Positions 1-7,762 of a stretch of DNA of 64,000 bases are shown here, piece after piece (position 1 is the first letter of the stretch; every line of letters starts with the position of its first letter). The DNA lies in NCBI GenBank assembly GCA_003282145.1, contig QBZZ01000005.1, positions 1-64,000 on the forward strand, in the 5' to 3' direction. Position numbers and translations under genes: made by a program. The stretch comes from SAR116 cluster bacterium AG-337-N21 (GTDB lineage: Bacteria > Pseudomonadota > Alphaproteobacteria > Puniceispirillales > Marisalimonadaceae). The notes beneath the pieces were generated by a model. That model made no database searches, was not told the origin of the DNA, and saw only the letters and a program-made list of their open reading frames with translations.

Positions 1-1
1 C

Positions 2-94
2 CAAACGGTAGACCATTTTGTGCCTCTTGACACAGATTCAGTATTACATTATCTGAGGGTAGAGCTTGTATATAACTACAAGTGGCGCACATAA
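2..94 (+). CDS. C-terminal end of an unidentified protein (partial)
   Basis: An open frame enters from the left edge and runs 30 codons to a TAA at 92-94. The visible tail ends in ...LVYNYKWRT and is rich in hydrophobic and aromatic residues with ordinary codon use for this genome. I do not recognise the family and so little is visible that it could be a chance open frame. The next gene starts about 145 bases downstream after an AT-rich spacer. Confidence 0.35.
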   Translation, partial: QTVDHFVPLDTDSVLHYLRVELVYNYKWRT

Positions 95-238
95 GATGAG
101 CTTAACTTCTCTTCGCCCGCTCCAATTCCATGACACAAAAATCATAACTATAAATTTAGCAATTTATGGTTAATTTTTGAGTTAGCTTTATTTTATGTTA
201 AAGTTTTATAAATTTTAATTTTATAGGTTTAAATTTTC

Positions 239-556
239 ATGTTTACAAGAATTCATGTTTTGAAATTTCAAAACAAAGTTGCAAAAGACAGCTTAAAAAA
301 TACCTGTAGGCTAATAAATGATAAATTATTGAAAAGAGGACTATATAGTTCAACCTTTGTTGATGTTAATGACACAAACCTTTATGTAATCAATACATGG
401 AAAGATGAAAAAACCTCAGATAAAGCTCATTCGCAATACACAGATTTTGTAAAACAAGTTAAAGAAATGGGAGTTAACGTAGTTATTGTAGGTGGAGATA
501 CAGAAGTTATATATTCTGATCCTTCGATATTGGAAAAATATACCAAGGTAGAATAA
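239..556 (+). CDS. Small ABM-like (dimeric alpha-beta barrel) hypothetical protein
   Basis: A 105-residue protein without signal peptide or membrane segment. The pattern strand (FTRIHVLKF), helix (KDSLKNTCRLINDKLLKRG), strand (STFVDVNDTNLYVINTW), helix (KAHSQYTDFVKQVKEMG), strand (VNVVIVGGD) resembles the ferredoxin-like fold of antibiotic-biosynthesis-monooxygenase-type dimeric barrels. Many such proteins have no known substrate. The fold call rests on pattern only. No clear Shine-Dalgarno precedes the ATG, and the gene is convergent with the DUF4174-like gene six bases downstream. Confidence 0.6.
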   Translation: MFTRIHVLKFQNKVAKDSLKNTCRLINDKLLKRGLYSSTFVDVNDTNLYVINTWKDEKTSDKAHSQYTDFVKQVKEMGVNVVIVGGDTEVIYSDPSILEKYTKVE

Positions 557-561
557 TTAAA

Positions 562-1110
562 TTATACTAAAAACTTTCTATTTTTATAATCTAGCATCCA
601 TTTCTCAAAAATTAATATCGCTTCGTCCATATCTGCAGTTTTGTTTGGATGTTTTTTTGCTCTACCTAACATTGTGGATACAACATTTACCTGATATTTT
701 TTGTCTCTGTCTTTTATTGCATCTATAGTATGAGTTGCTTTTTCTTTATTCTTAAATCCAAGCCCTTTTAGAGTTGTCTCAGGCTTATAGTCTGAATATA
801 GAGATAGATTAAGAGGCTTTAACTTTCCTTCATAGTTTTCCTTACTCATAGGCATAGCATCTATAAGATCAAAAATGTTATGAGGTTCTAAAGTTAAATA
901 TTCTTTTTTTAAGGTACCATCGTAACCAATTAGTTTTATAGAAAAATTAAGACCCTTTTTTCTAAAAGACATTAATTTGACATGTCTTTTATGAAATTCT
1001 TTTATATGTTTTTGATATAGTTCTTTAGATTTTCTATAGCTACTATCTCTATAACAAGTGGTACTTAACAAAAGTACTCTACATTTCCATTTGTATTTTG
1101 TTAAATCCAT
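562..1110 (-). CDS. DUF4174-like domain fused to a helical C-terminal domain
   Basis: A 182-residue protein. Residues 1 to about 75 (LTKYKWKCRVLLLSTTCYRD start, later KLIGYDGTLKK) look like the thioredoxin-related DUF4174 family, which usually begins with a 'W..R.LL.F.' strand. The family's usual signal peptide is absent here, so the protein is probably cytoplasmic. Residues about 110-182 form a lysine-rich helical segment (GFKNKEKATHTIDAIKDRD, then VVSTMLGRAKKHPNKTADM, then EKWMLDYK). I recall similar helical segments in small hypothetical proteins of marine bacteria, but cannot name a family. Function unknown. The fusion is inferred by eye and needs a profile search. Confidence 0.6.
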   Translation of the reverse strand: MDLTKYKWKCRVLLLSTTCYRDSSYRKSKELYQKHIKEFHKRHVKLMSFRKKGLNFSIKLIGYDGTLKKEYLTLEPHNIFDLIDAMPMSKENYEGKLKPLNLSLYSDYKPETTLKGLGFKNKEKATHTIDAIKDRDKKYQVNVVSTMLGRAKKHPNKTADMDEAILIFEKWMLDYKNRKFLV

Positions 1111-1126
1111 TGTTTATTAATTTGTA

Positions 1127-1279
1127 TTAACTATTTTCTGTTTCAACAATATCATTTTCAGTTTTACTAACTTGATCTTTTTTCTTTTTCATCTTGCAAA
1201 CTTCTTTTAAAGCTAAGCCTGCCAATACTCCTATACCCATTCCTATAATAGTTCCTTTAATTATTCCTATTCCAAACAT
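1127..1279 (-). CDS. 50-residue glycine-zipper membrane peptide
   Basis: On the minus strand an ATG at 1279 is preceded by a good ribosome binding site (AGGAG, about 7 bases upstream). It opens a 50-codon frame ending with TAA at 1127-1129. Residues 1-26 are a Gly/Ile-rich hydrophobic segment (FGIGIIKGTIIGMGIGVLAG), followed by a positively charged stretch (KMKKKK) and a short acidic tail. This is the layout of a YtxH-like or other single-pass inner-membrane peptide with the charged end in the cytoplasm. It sits 16 bases upstream of the DUF4174-like gene on the same strand, so the two are probably cotranscribed. Function unknown. Confidence 0.6.
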   Translation of the reverse strand: MFGIGIIKGTIIGMGIGVLAGLALKEVCKMKKKKDQVSKTENDIVETENS

Positions 1280-1519
1280 TTTAATCTCCTAATTTTCAAT
1301 CCATGAAATAAATTGATAAAAACCAAAAAGAATACCAAAGAAAACATAAAGTCTAACCTGTGATCTTAATATTGGTATAACTATGATTTTTTGTATTAAT
1401 GACACAATAATAATTTAATCTTTTTAAATTAATATTCAATATCACTATGCAATATTAATAAAATTTAATAGGCTAGAAACAGTAGTTTATTTTTCTCAAA
1501 TAAAATTTAAAAATTTATA

Positions 1520-1864
1520 TTAACTTCTATAATCATAAAAAATTACACCTCTATTGTTTCTAGCTTTTATTGTGTAGCTTGCTTGCGCTTTAGGCGTTAC
1601 TTTTTCTTCAATGATCTTTTGACAAGCTTTATAAGCATTCTCATTTTCATATTCAAATGTGCTAGTTAATCTGTGATTTTGTTTGTTCCAGACTTGTGCA
1701 ACAGTTCTTCTTACTAATCCTGCTTTAGATAATTCTTTCATTACATCTTCTGTCCATACTTTCTCTTCAAAAGTTGCCATCCAATGTTCTAATTCTACTT
1801 TTGTTGCAAAGTCTAGTTCCATGCAATTCATGAACAAAGTTTCTTTAGTTATAAGTTTTACCAT
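1520..1864 (-). CDS. Hypothetical protein, 114 residues
   Basis: I placed the start at the ATG at 1864 because AGGTGA lies five bases upstream. A GTG three codons earlier would overlap that site. The product is a soluble, mixed alpha/beta protein with no signal peptide. Its middle (LEHWMATFEEKVWTEDVMKE) and the segment VRRTVAQVWNKQNHRLTSTF suggest a small regulatory or barrel-like protein, but I do not recognise the family. It is flanked by AT-rich non-coding DNA on both sides and looks monocistronic. Confidence 0.6.
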   Translation of the reverse strand: MVKLITKETLFMNCMELDFATKVELEHWMATFEEKVWTEDVMKELSKAGLVRRTVAQVWNKQNHRLTSTFEYENENAYKACQKIIEEKVTPKAQASYTIKARNNRGVIFYDYRS

Positions 1865-2004
1865 ATATGTCACCTGTTAATATGCAAATTTAATATGCAA
1901 AAACATAAGATAGAATGCAAATGAACGATTTTAATCCTTTTAAATTCAACCCGATTTATTATATATATTTAATACTCAATTAATCATTTACAAAATTGAA
2001 AATA

Positions 2005-2649
2005 ATGAAAACTTTATTTAAAATTTTTTTACTCATACTTTATACATTACTTATTCAAAACAAAGCGTTTTCTTACAGTAAGAATTCTGGAAAAGTTAGT
2101 GTTAATGTTTCCGTAAATAAGACAGATCAATCAGATAATAAGAGTGCACATGCTAAAACAAATGCTTCAGTCAGTAAAAGCATAGAGAGTATTACTAGCT
2201 CAAGCAAAGATAATACGCCTGTCAGTAAAACCGCTGAAACACCCTCTGTCAAAGACTCGTCTAATGAAAAATCATACTTATATGACGATAACAAAAGCTC
2301 GTCAGACAATAATTATGTCAAAAATAATAATTTTAGAAATAAGATAAATGGTTACAAATCCATTAGAAAATATGAAATTGCTAAACAAGAAAGATTATTT
2401 GAGACTATTAAAAATTTTAAAAATGAAGAAAGTTTAAGTAAGAGTGATCTAAAAAAAATAGATGGTTTAGTTAATAGAAGAATTAAAGAAATTGCTAAAA
2501 AAATTAGATTCAAATTCGATAAAAAAGACGAAAAACAATTCTTTGAATTTGCAGAAAATACTAATTATGACATTGAAATAATTGAGAAGAAGGCTGAGTT
2601 AGTTGACTATGTTCAAAAGACTTTTGAAGTAATGGGAATAATCAATTAA
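2005..2649 (+). CDS. Secreted low-complexity Ser/Lys/Asn-rich protein
   Basis: Start taken at the ATG at 2005. A TTG three codons earlier is in frame but has no better binding site. Residues 1-23 are a typical signal peptide (KTLFKIFLLILYTLLIQ core, then AFS cleavage region). Residues about 25-115 are an unstructured Ser/Lys/Asn/Asp-rich stretch with loosely repeated 'SVNVSVNKT', 'NASVSKSIES', 'DNTPVSKTAE' units. Residues about 120-214 are charged and helical (ERLFETIKNFKNEESLSKSD). The product is probably periplasmic or surface-exposed. No family recognised. The composition differs from the other genes here. Confidence 0.6.
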   Translation: MKTLFKIFLLILYTLLIQNKAFSYSKNSGKVSVNVSVNKTDQSDNKSAHAKTNASVSKSIESITSSSKDNTPVSKTAETPSVKDSSNEKSYLYDDNKSSSDNNYVKNNNFRNKINGYKSIRKYEIAKQERLFETIKNFKNEESLSKSDLKKIDGLVNRRIKEIAKKIRFKFDKKDEKQFFEFAENTNYDIEIIEKKAELVDYVQKTFEVMGIIN

Positions 2650-3017
2650 CCCCATCTGCTGCAGACCCTATGAACATATAACCTACATACCCCTGTTGCA
2701 CATGCATGGGTAGGCACATTTAAGTAATAATCATATAAGTATCTTTTTAGAAATAGTATTAATAACAATTTCTATGTTTACATATACCTATACCAAGAAC
2801 AGTTATTTTAGGGTAGACAAAAGGGTAGAAAAAATGAGCACATAGACAGATATTTTCATATAATTATATCACTTAAATTGCTGAACATTATGTGTGATTG
2901 AAGCATGGTATAGGTCTATACAAGTAAGTCGACGGATTTATTTTATTGAAACTACTAAATTTTAACTTTTCAATTTAATTAATATATAAGGCCAATCATA
3001 CTATCAATGAATTAAAT
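2650..3017. other. Non-coding gap between the secreted protein and dmdA-like gene
   Basis: About 370 bases with no convincing reading frame on either strand. It contains a short perfect palindrome (TCTGCTGCAGA near 2656) and a loose TACCC...GGGTA inverted repeat at about 2690-2714, but no T-run that would make either a clear terminator. The base composition is slightly less AT-rich at its left end than the neighbours. No tRNA or known riboswitch pattern was seen. Possibly a decayed accessory segment. Confidence 0.4.
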
Positions 3018-4118
3018 CTAATTAATTTCATACATCTCAAATTTCACTTTATTTAGAATGTAATGAGATTCTAAATCATGCTTAACATCTTTGTTAGCGA
3101 TGAAAAAACCAATATACTTTGAAAATTTTGGTGACCAGACTATTGAAGTTGCTTTTCCAATTACTTGTTCTTTTTTAAAAATTGGTAAATTAATGTAAAA
3201 TATAGGTTTTGTTTTTTCTTCAAAATCAAATTGAATTTGATATATAGTTTTATTAAATCCAATTTCTTCTTTTTTTAATAGAGCAGTTTTCCCAACAAAA
3301 TCATAATCAGATTCAAGATTACAATATTTTCCTAATCCACAATCTTGGGGAAAATCCTTATTTGTCATTTCATTCCCATAACTAAGTAGGCTACTTTCCA
3401 CTCTTTCTATCATGTTGGGGCATCCCACTCTTATATTGAATTCTTCACCTTTTTTAATAATTAAATCCCATAAAAGGGTTCCATTATTAGGATTTGATAA
3501 TAAAATTTCATATCCAGACTGTTTGCTAAAACCAGTTTTTGATATAATAATATTCTCATTGTTGAAAACAAAGTTTTTAAAATTAAAAGACTTTAAAGAT
3601 TTTATTTCTTCGCCAAATATCCTTAACAATGTTTGTTCTGATTTTGGACCTTGGATAGCCATAGTTATTATATCTGTCTCATTTACTTCAGCGAAAAATT
3701 CTTTAGTATGATTAATTGCTGAAGCCCAGTTAAATAAATCAGAGTCTGACAATGAAATTAAAAAATGTTCTTCATTTATGCAAAAAATAACTGGATCATT
3801 TAATAGGCCCCCTTCAAAATTTACTATGGGTGCATAATAAGCTCTGCCAGGGATAACTTTTGTAAAATCTCTGCAAAATAAATACTTAATTATACCTAAA
3901 GCTTTATTTCCTTTAACTTCTATTACTTTTTGCGCACATACGTCCCATAGCTGAACATGTTTTATTAGATGCAAATAGTCACTTTTTAAAGATTTAAATA
4001 TTGTTGGTATTAATGTGTTATTATAGACACTATATTTTGTTACGCCTGCCTTTTGGTTTCTTGAGCTAAAGGGGGTGCTTTTAATTCGATTTGATGTAGT
4101 AAAAAAATCATTAGACAT
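3018..4118 (-). CDS. dmdA: DmdA-like aminomethyltransferase-fold protein (putative DMSP demethylase)
   Basis: A 366-residue member of the glycine-cleavage T-protein/DmdA superfamily. DmdA moves a methyl group from dimethylsulfoniopropionate to tetrahydrofolate, giving methylmercaptopropionate. Stretches that I recall from SAR11-type DmdA are visible: STPFSSR near residue 14, HVQLWDVCAQ near 53, CRDFTKVIPGRAYY near 82, MAIQGPKS near 152, SGYEILL near 201, and CPNMIERVESSLLSYGNEM near 234. The start has a strong GGGGG-type binding site. It is divergent from a MetF-like gene only 50 bases away, which fits use of the 5-methyl-THF product. DmdA-like paralogues without demethylase activity exist, so substrate is inferred. 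Confidence 0.72.
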   Translation of the reverse strand: MSNDFFTTSNRIKSTPFSSRNQKAGVTKYSVYNNTLIPTIFKSLKSDYLHLIKHVQLWDVCAQKVIEVKGNKALGIIKYLFCRDFTKVIPGRAYYAPIVNFEGGLLNDPVIFCINEEHFLISLSDSDLFNWASAINHTKEFFAEVNETDIITMAIQGPKSEQTLLRIFGEEIKSLKSFNFKNFVFNNENIIISKTGFSKQSGYEILLSNPNNGTLLWDLIIKKGEEFNIRVGCPNMIERVESSLLSYGNEMTNKDFPQDCGLGKYCNLESDYDFVGKTALLKKEEIGFNKTIYQIQFDFEEKTKPIFYINLPIFKKEQVIGKATSIVWSPKFSKYIGFFIANKDVKHDLESHYILNKVKFEMYEIN

Positions 4119-4169
4119 TTTAGAATCCCCCCTTTAAATAAAAAACTAAAATCACTTTGGACATTTTTT

Positions 4170-5061
4170 ATGAAAAGTAAATTAAGAAATTCACTAGAGA
4201 AAAAATAAATTTGTTTTTACTGCCGAAACATCTCCTCCAGACTCAGGAAATAAAGATACAGTTATCAATCAAGTTATATGCTTAAAAAATTTAGCTGATG
4301 CGGTTAATGTTACTGATGGCGCCGGTGCTAAGTCTCACATGTCTGCTTTGGCAACAGCTGCTATTCTGGCTCAACATGAAATTGAGCCTGTACTACAATT
4401 CACTACAAGAGACAGAAATAGAATTGCAATTCAAGGCGACTTACTTGGTGGGTGGGCTTTAAATGTTCCTAATATACTTTGTTTATATGGTGATGAAGTC
4501 AAAGGTGGAGACCAGCCAGAGGCAAAAGAAGTTCGAGATTTAGATACAATTAGTCTATTAAAAACCGCACACGATATTAAAATTAACCATAGTTATCCAT
4601 CTGGGAGAAAAATTGATGATGCACCTAATTTTTTCATTGGTGGAGCAGACACACCTTTTGAATTCAAAGACGATTTTGATGCAGCAAATCTAGTAAAAAA
4701 AATAAATTCAGGAGTTGAATTCTTTCAAACTCAATATGCTTTTGATGAAATGATATTGAAAAATTATATGCTCAAATTAAATAAACTTGGTGTAACAGAT
4801 AAGGCGTATTTTATTATTGGGTTAGGAGTTATTAAATCAGCAAAAAGTGCCAGGTGGATGAATAAAAATTTATTTGGTATTAATATTCCTGAGCAAATAA
4901 TAAACAGAATTGAAAATTCTGATAACGAAAAATTAGAAGGTATAAAAATTTGTGTTGAGCTAATTGAAAAATATAAATTAATAAGTGGTGTGAGTGGAAT
5001 TCACTTAATGGGTTATAAACAAGAAGAGGATATAGCCTCTGTAATTTCAAATTTTAAATAA
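4170..5061 (+). CDS. metF: Methylenetetrahydrofolate reductase (MetF-like), apparent 5' frameshift
   Basis: The MTHFR family interconverts 5,10-methylene-THF and 5-methyl-THF. The frame open from 4198 to 5061 carries family features: FTAETSPPDSGN, ADAVNVTDGAGAKSHMSALA, EPVLQFTTRDRNR, NILCLYGDEVKGGD. It has no ATG, GTG or TTG before 4339, where a start would remove about 50 conserved residues. A 12-codon leader beginning with ATG at 4170 (MKSKLRNSLEKK) has the expected N-terminal sequence but hits TAA at 4206. Deleting one A from the six-A run at 4200-4205 joins the two perfectly (…LEKNKFVFTAE…), giving about 296 residues, the normal family length. It may be a recent mutation, a sequencing error, or a slippage-rescued gene. 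Confidence 0.75.
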
Positions 5062-5089
5062 TAAATGATAATGTAAATTGGAATTGAAA

Positions 5090-5911
5090 ATGCAACAACT
5101 TACAAATATTTATAATAAAGCAAAAACATATTGTAATTCGCAATTAAGAGCACTAATTAGATCAGGAGAATATATGGGTCAAACGGCTGGTTTATCCCAA
5201 AATATGCTCCAAACGAATCTCATTATTTTAGAAAAAAAATATGCTTTAGATTTTATGATATTTTGTCAAAGAAATCCAAAAGCTTGTCCACTTGTTGGCG
5301 TGTCAGATGTTGGTGTCCCTTTTCTAAAAACATTAGGTAAAAATATAGACGTAAGAACGGACGTCCCATCTTATAATATTTATAGGGATGGAGAACTGCA
5401 TAGTGTTGTTCATGAAATTAATAACTTATGGAATGAAAACCTTGTTGCATTTGCAATTGGTTGTTCATTTACATTTGAACATTCTCTAATTAGGAATGGC
5501 TATACAATAGATCATATTAATGAAAATAAAGTTGTTCCTATGTATAAGACAAATATTAAAAATGTAAAAAGTGGACCTTTTGGAAACACAATGGTTGTCT
5601 CAATGAGGATTTTTAAAAAAATTTACATTAATGACATTATTAATATTTGTAAATCTTTTCATTGGGCACATGGAAGGCCTGTACATTTTGGGAACCCAGA
5701 TGAAATTGGCATTTTAAATGTTTTTGAACCTGACTGGGGAGATGTTCCAAGACCCTTGTTAGACGATGAAGTAAATGTCTTTTGGGCTTGTGGTGTAACT
5801 CCCCAAAATGCAATATTAAATTCTTCAGTTCCGTTTTGTATATCTCATACACCTGGTTATATGCTTATTACTGATATTGAAGAGGATGCTGAAATACCAA
5901 TTGTACAATAA
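5090..5911 (+). CDS. DUF1445 family protein (putative hydro-lyase / D-glutamate cyclase type)
   Basis: About 273 residues from the ATG at 5090. A TTG four codons upstream is also possible. The diagnostic run of this family is present: CPLVGVSDVGVP near residue 69, DVRTDVPSYNIYRDGE, VAFAIGCSFTFEHSLIRNGY, VVSMRIFKK, HGRPVHFGNPDEIGI, VFWACGVTPQNAI and HTPGYMLITD. Members are annotated as putative hydro-lyases, and some homologues are D-glutamate cyclases. It lies 28 bases after the metF-like gene on the same strand and is probably in the same operon. Whether it acts in DMSP or amino-acid breakdown here is inference. Confidence 0.85.
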   Translation: MQQLTNIYNKAKTYCNSQLRALIRSGEYMGQTAGLSQNMLQTNLIILEKKYALDFMIFCQRNPKACPLVGVSDVGVPFLKTLGKNIDVRTDVPSYNIYRDGELHSVVHEINNLWNENLVAFAIGCSFTFEHSLIRNGYTIDHINENKVVPMYKTNIKNVKSGPFGNTMVVSMRIFKKIYINDIINICKSFHWAHGRPVHFGNPDEIGILNVFEPDWGDVPRPLLDDEVNVFWACGVTPQNAILNSSVPFCISHTPGYMLITDIEEDAEIPIVQ

Positions 5912-5913
5912 AT

Positions 5914-7056
5914 CTAAAGCTTAGATTTAATTGATATTTTTTTTGCTGCAACTTTGGCATTCTCTAGATTTTCAGCAAGTATAACTCCCATTCTTCTGTA
6001 AGACTTTAAATAAGGTTTTCCAAAAATTCTAAAATCTATACTTTTATCTTCTAGAGCTTTTTCTACACCCTCTATTAAATAATTCCCTGTTGCATTTTCA
6101 TCAGCTAAGATTACATGACTAGCCCCAGATCTATTCAACTTAACTTCAGGCAAAGGTAATCCTAATAAAACTCTAGCGTGAATGTCAAATTGACTATAAT
6201 TTTGTGTATACATTGTCACCATCCCAGTGTCATGTGGACGAGGGCTTAATTCACTAAAAATAACTCTACTTTTTTTATCAATAAAGAACTCAACTCCAAA
6301 AATTCCAGATCCCCCTAGGTCTAATACCATTTTACGTGCGGCATCTTGTGCATTGAGAATTACATTTTTTGAACAATTGGCAGGCTGCCAACTATACTGA
6401 TAATCACCTCGTTCTTGAAAATGTCCAATTGGCTCACAAAAGGAAACATTACCTGATTTTTCAAGTATAGTTAAAAGAGTTATCTCATAATCAAAGTCAA
6501 TAAATTCTTCAACTATTACGCGTTTTCTATTTCCCCTCATCCCTTCAATAGCAAATTTCCAGGAATTTTTTAATTCTTCTTCGGTAGTTGCATAACTTTG
6601 ACCTTTACCAGAAGAACTCATCACTGGTTTTACTGCTACTTTGGTTCCAATTTTTTTGGCTTCTGAGATTAATTGTTCTACTGTTTCAGCATAAGCGAAT
6701 TTAGCTGTTGGCAAGCCTAAACTTTTTGCTCTGTCTCTAATTCTATCTCTATTCATAGTTAAATTCACTGCCTTAGCCGAAGGAATTACATTTTTGCCAT
6801 TTTTCTCTGCCTCTATCAAAACATGTGTTTCAATAGCTTCCACTTCAGGAACTATGAAGTCTGGTTTATGTGTCTTTATTACTTCATTAAGTTTATCACT
6901 ATCAAGCATATTGAATACTTCAAATTGATCGCTTACTTGCATGGCAGGGGCATTATCATAAGAATCGCAAGTAACAACGTGACATCCAATTCTTTTAAGA
7001 CTGATAGTTAATTCTTTTCCCAATTCTCCACTGCCAAGTAACAAAATTTTTTTCAT
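5914..7056 (-). CDS. purT: Formate-dependent phosphoribosylglycinamide formyltransferase PurT
   Basis: A 380-residue ATP-grasp enzyme that formylates GAR with formate and ATP in purine synthesis. Residues 1-30 give the nucleotide-binding N-domain (ILLLGSGELGKELTISLKR). Next come DFIVPEVEAIETHVL, the ATP-grasp glycine loop SSSGKGQSYA near residue 150, VIVEEFIDFDYEIT, the metal/ATP region FGVEFFIDK and ELSPRPHDTGMVT near 270. Length matches the family. Use of formate as C1 donor fits a one-carbon-oriented metabolism next to dmdA and metF. Its start codon overlaps the start codon of the next gene on the other strand (shared CATG). Confidence 0.95.
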   Translation of the reverse strand: MKKILLLGSGELGKELTISLKRIGCHVVTCDSYDNAPAMQVSDQFEVFNMLDSDKLNEVIKTHKPDFIVPEVEAIETHVLIEAEKNGKNVIPSAKAVNLTMNRDRIRDRAKSLGLPTAKFAYAETVEQLISEAKKIGTKVAVKPVMSSSGKGQSYATTEEELKNSWKFAIEGMRGNRKRVIVEEFIDFDYEITLLTILEKSGNVSFCEPIGHFQERGDYQYSWQPANCSKNVILNAQDAARKMVLDLGGSGIFGVEFFIDKKSRVIFSELSPRPHDTGMVTMYTQNYSQFDIHARVLLGLPLPEVKLNRSGASHVILADENATGNYLIEGVEKALEDKSIDFRIFGKPYLKSYRRMGVILAENLENAKVAAKKISIKSKL

Positions 7057-7762
7057 GAAATACCTTTTTAAAGTTTTAATTAAAAATAATCTAGATTATC
7101 TTTCTAACATGTATTTTGTAAAAAATCTTATTCATAAATTTCTTAATAAACAAATTTCCAATATATATAATAAACGTTTTCAAAAATATCTTAATACACC
7201 TAAGGGAGTGTTTTGGAACAGTAAATTATCACAAGATTTAAGACTAAACATAATATTAGATATAATTATTAAAGGATCAAAATCTAACATAGTATCTATA
7301 GCAGATGTAGGATGTGGACACGGCAGATTATTTGAAATAATTAAAGAAAGAAATCTACTTGATAAAATTGAATATTATGGATTTGATATTAATAATGAGT
7401 TTATATTATTTTGTTTTAAAAATAACAGATTTGAAAAAGTTAGCTTTGAAGTAGGGACATGTCCTTCTAAAAATGTTGATTTTGTTGTGATGTCAGGAAC
7501 TTATAATTTAACACCAATAGATAATATAAGTTTTTGGGAAAATTATATTATCACAAACCTTAAATCTAATTGGAATTTTGCAAATAAGGGCCTGATCTTT
7601 AATGTTTTAGTAAATGACAAGCGTAAAATAAAAAACAACTTATACTATACTGAATTATCCTGGATGAAAAAAATTTGCGAAATTAATTTTGGCAAAACGG
7701 AAATTTCAAAACACGGTCTCCTTGCAGAAGACATTACAATTATTATAAAAAAATCAACCTAG
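7055..7762 (+). CDS. Class I SAM-dependent methyltransferase, unknown substrate
   Basis: A 235-residue protein with the SAM-binding motif I SIADVGCGHGRLFEII near residue 80, then motif II region IEYYGFDINNEF and VDFVVMSGTYNL. The N-terminal 70 residues are basic and helical. The ATG at 7055 overlaps the purT start on the opposite strand. A later ATG at 7112 would shorten the product by 19 residues and relieve the overlap, so the start is uncertain. It is convergent with the hydrolase gene, overlapping by 9 bases. The substrate cannot be told from sequence. Confidence 0.75.
   Translation: MKYLFKVLIKNNLDYLSNMYFVKNLIHKFLNKQISNIYNKRFQKYLNTPKGVFWNSKLSQDLRLNIILDIIIKGSKSNIVSIADVGCGHGRLFEIIKERNLLDKIEYYGFDINNEFILFCFKNNRFEKVSFEVGTCPSKNVDFVVMSGTYNLTPIDNISFWENYIITNLKSNWNFANKGLIFNVLVNDKRKIKNNLYYTELSWMKKICEINFGKTEISKHGLLAEDITIIIKKST

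Noticed and set aside
1..140. Possible structured RNA (tmRNA piece or tRNA-like) because of CGCCCGCTCCAATTCCA near 113-132
   Set aside because: No acceptor-stem partner, no T-arm and no tag-peptide frame could be found, and an open frame covers 2-94.
2684..2720. TACCC...GGGTA inverted repeat as a terminator or structured RNA
   Set aside because: Only five pairs with a long loop and no T-run.
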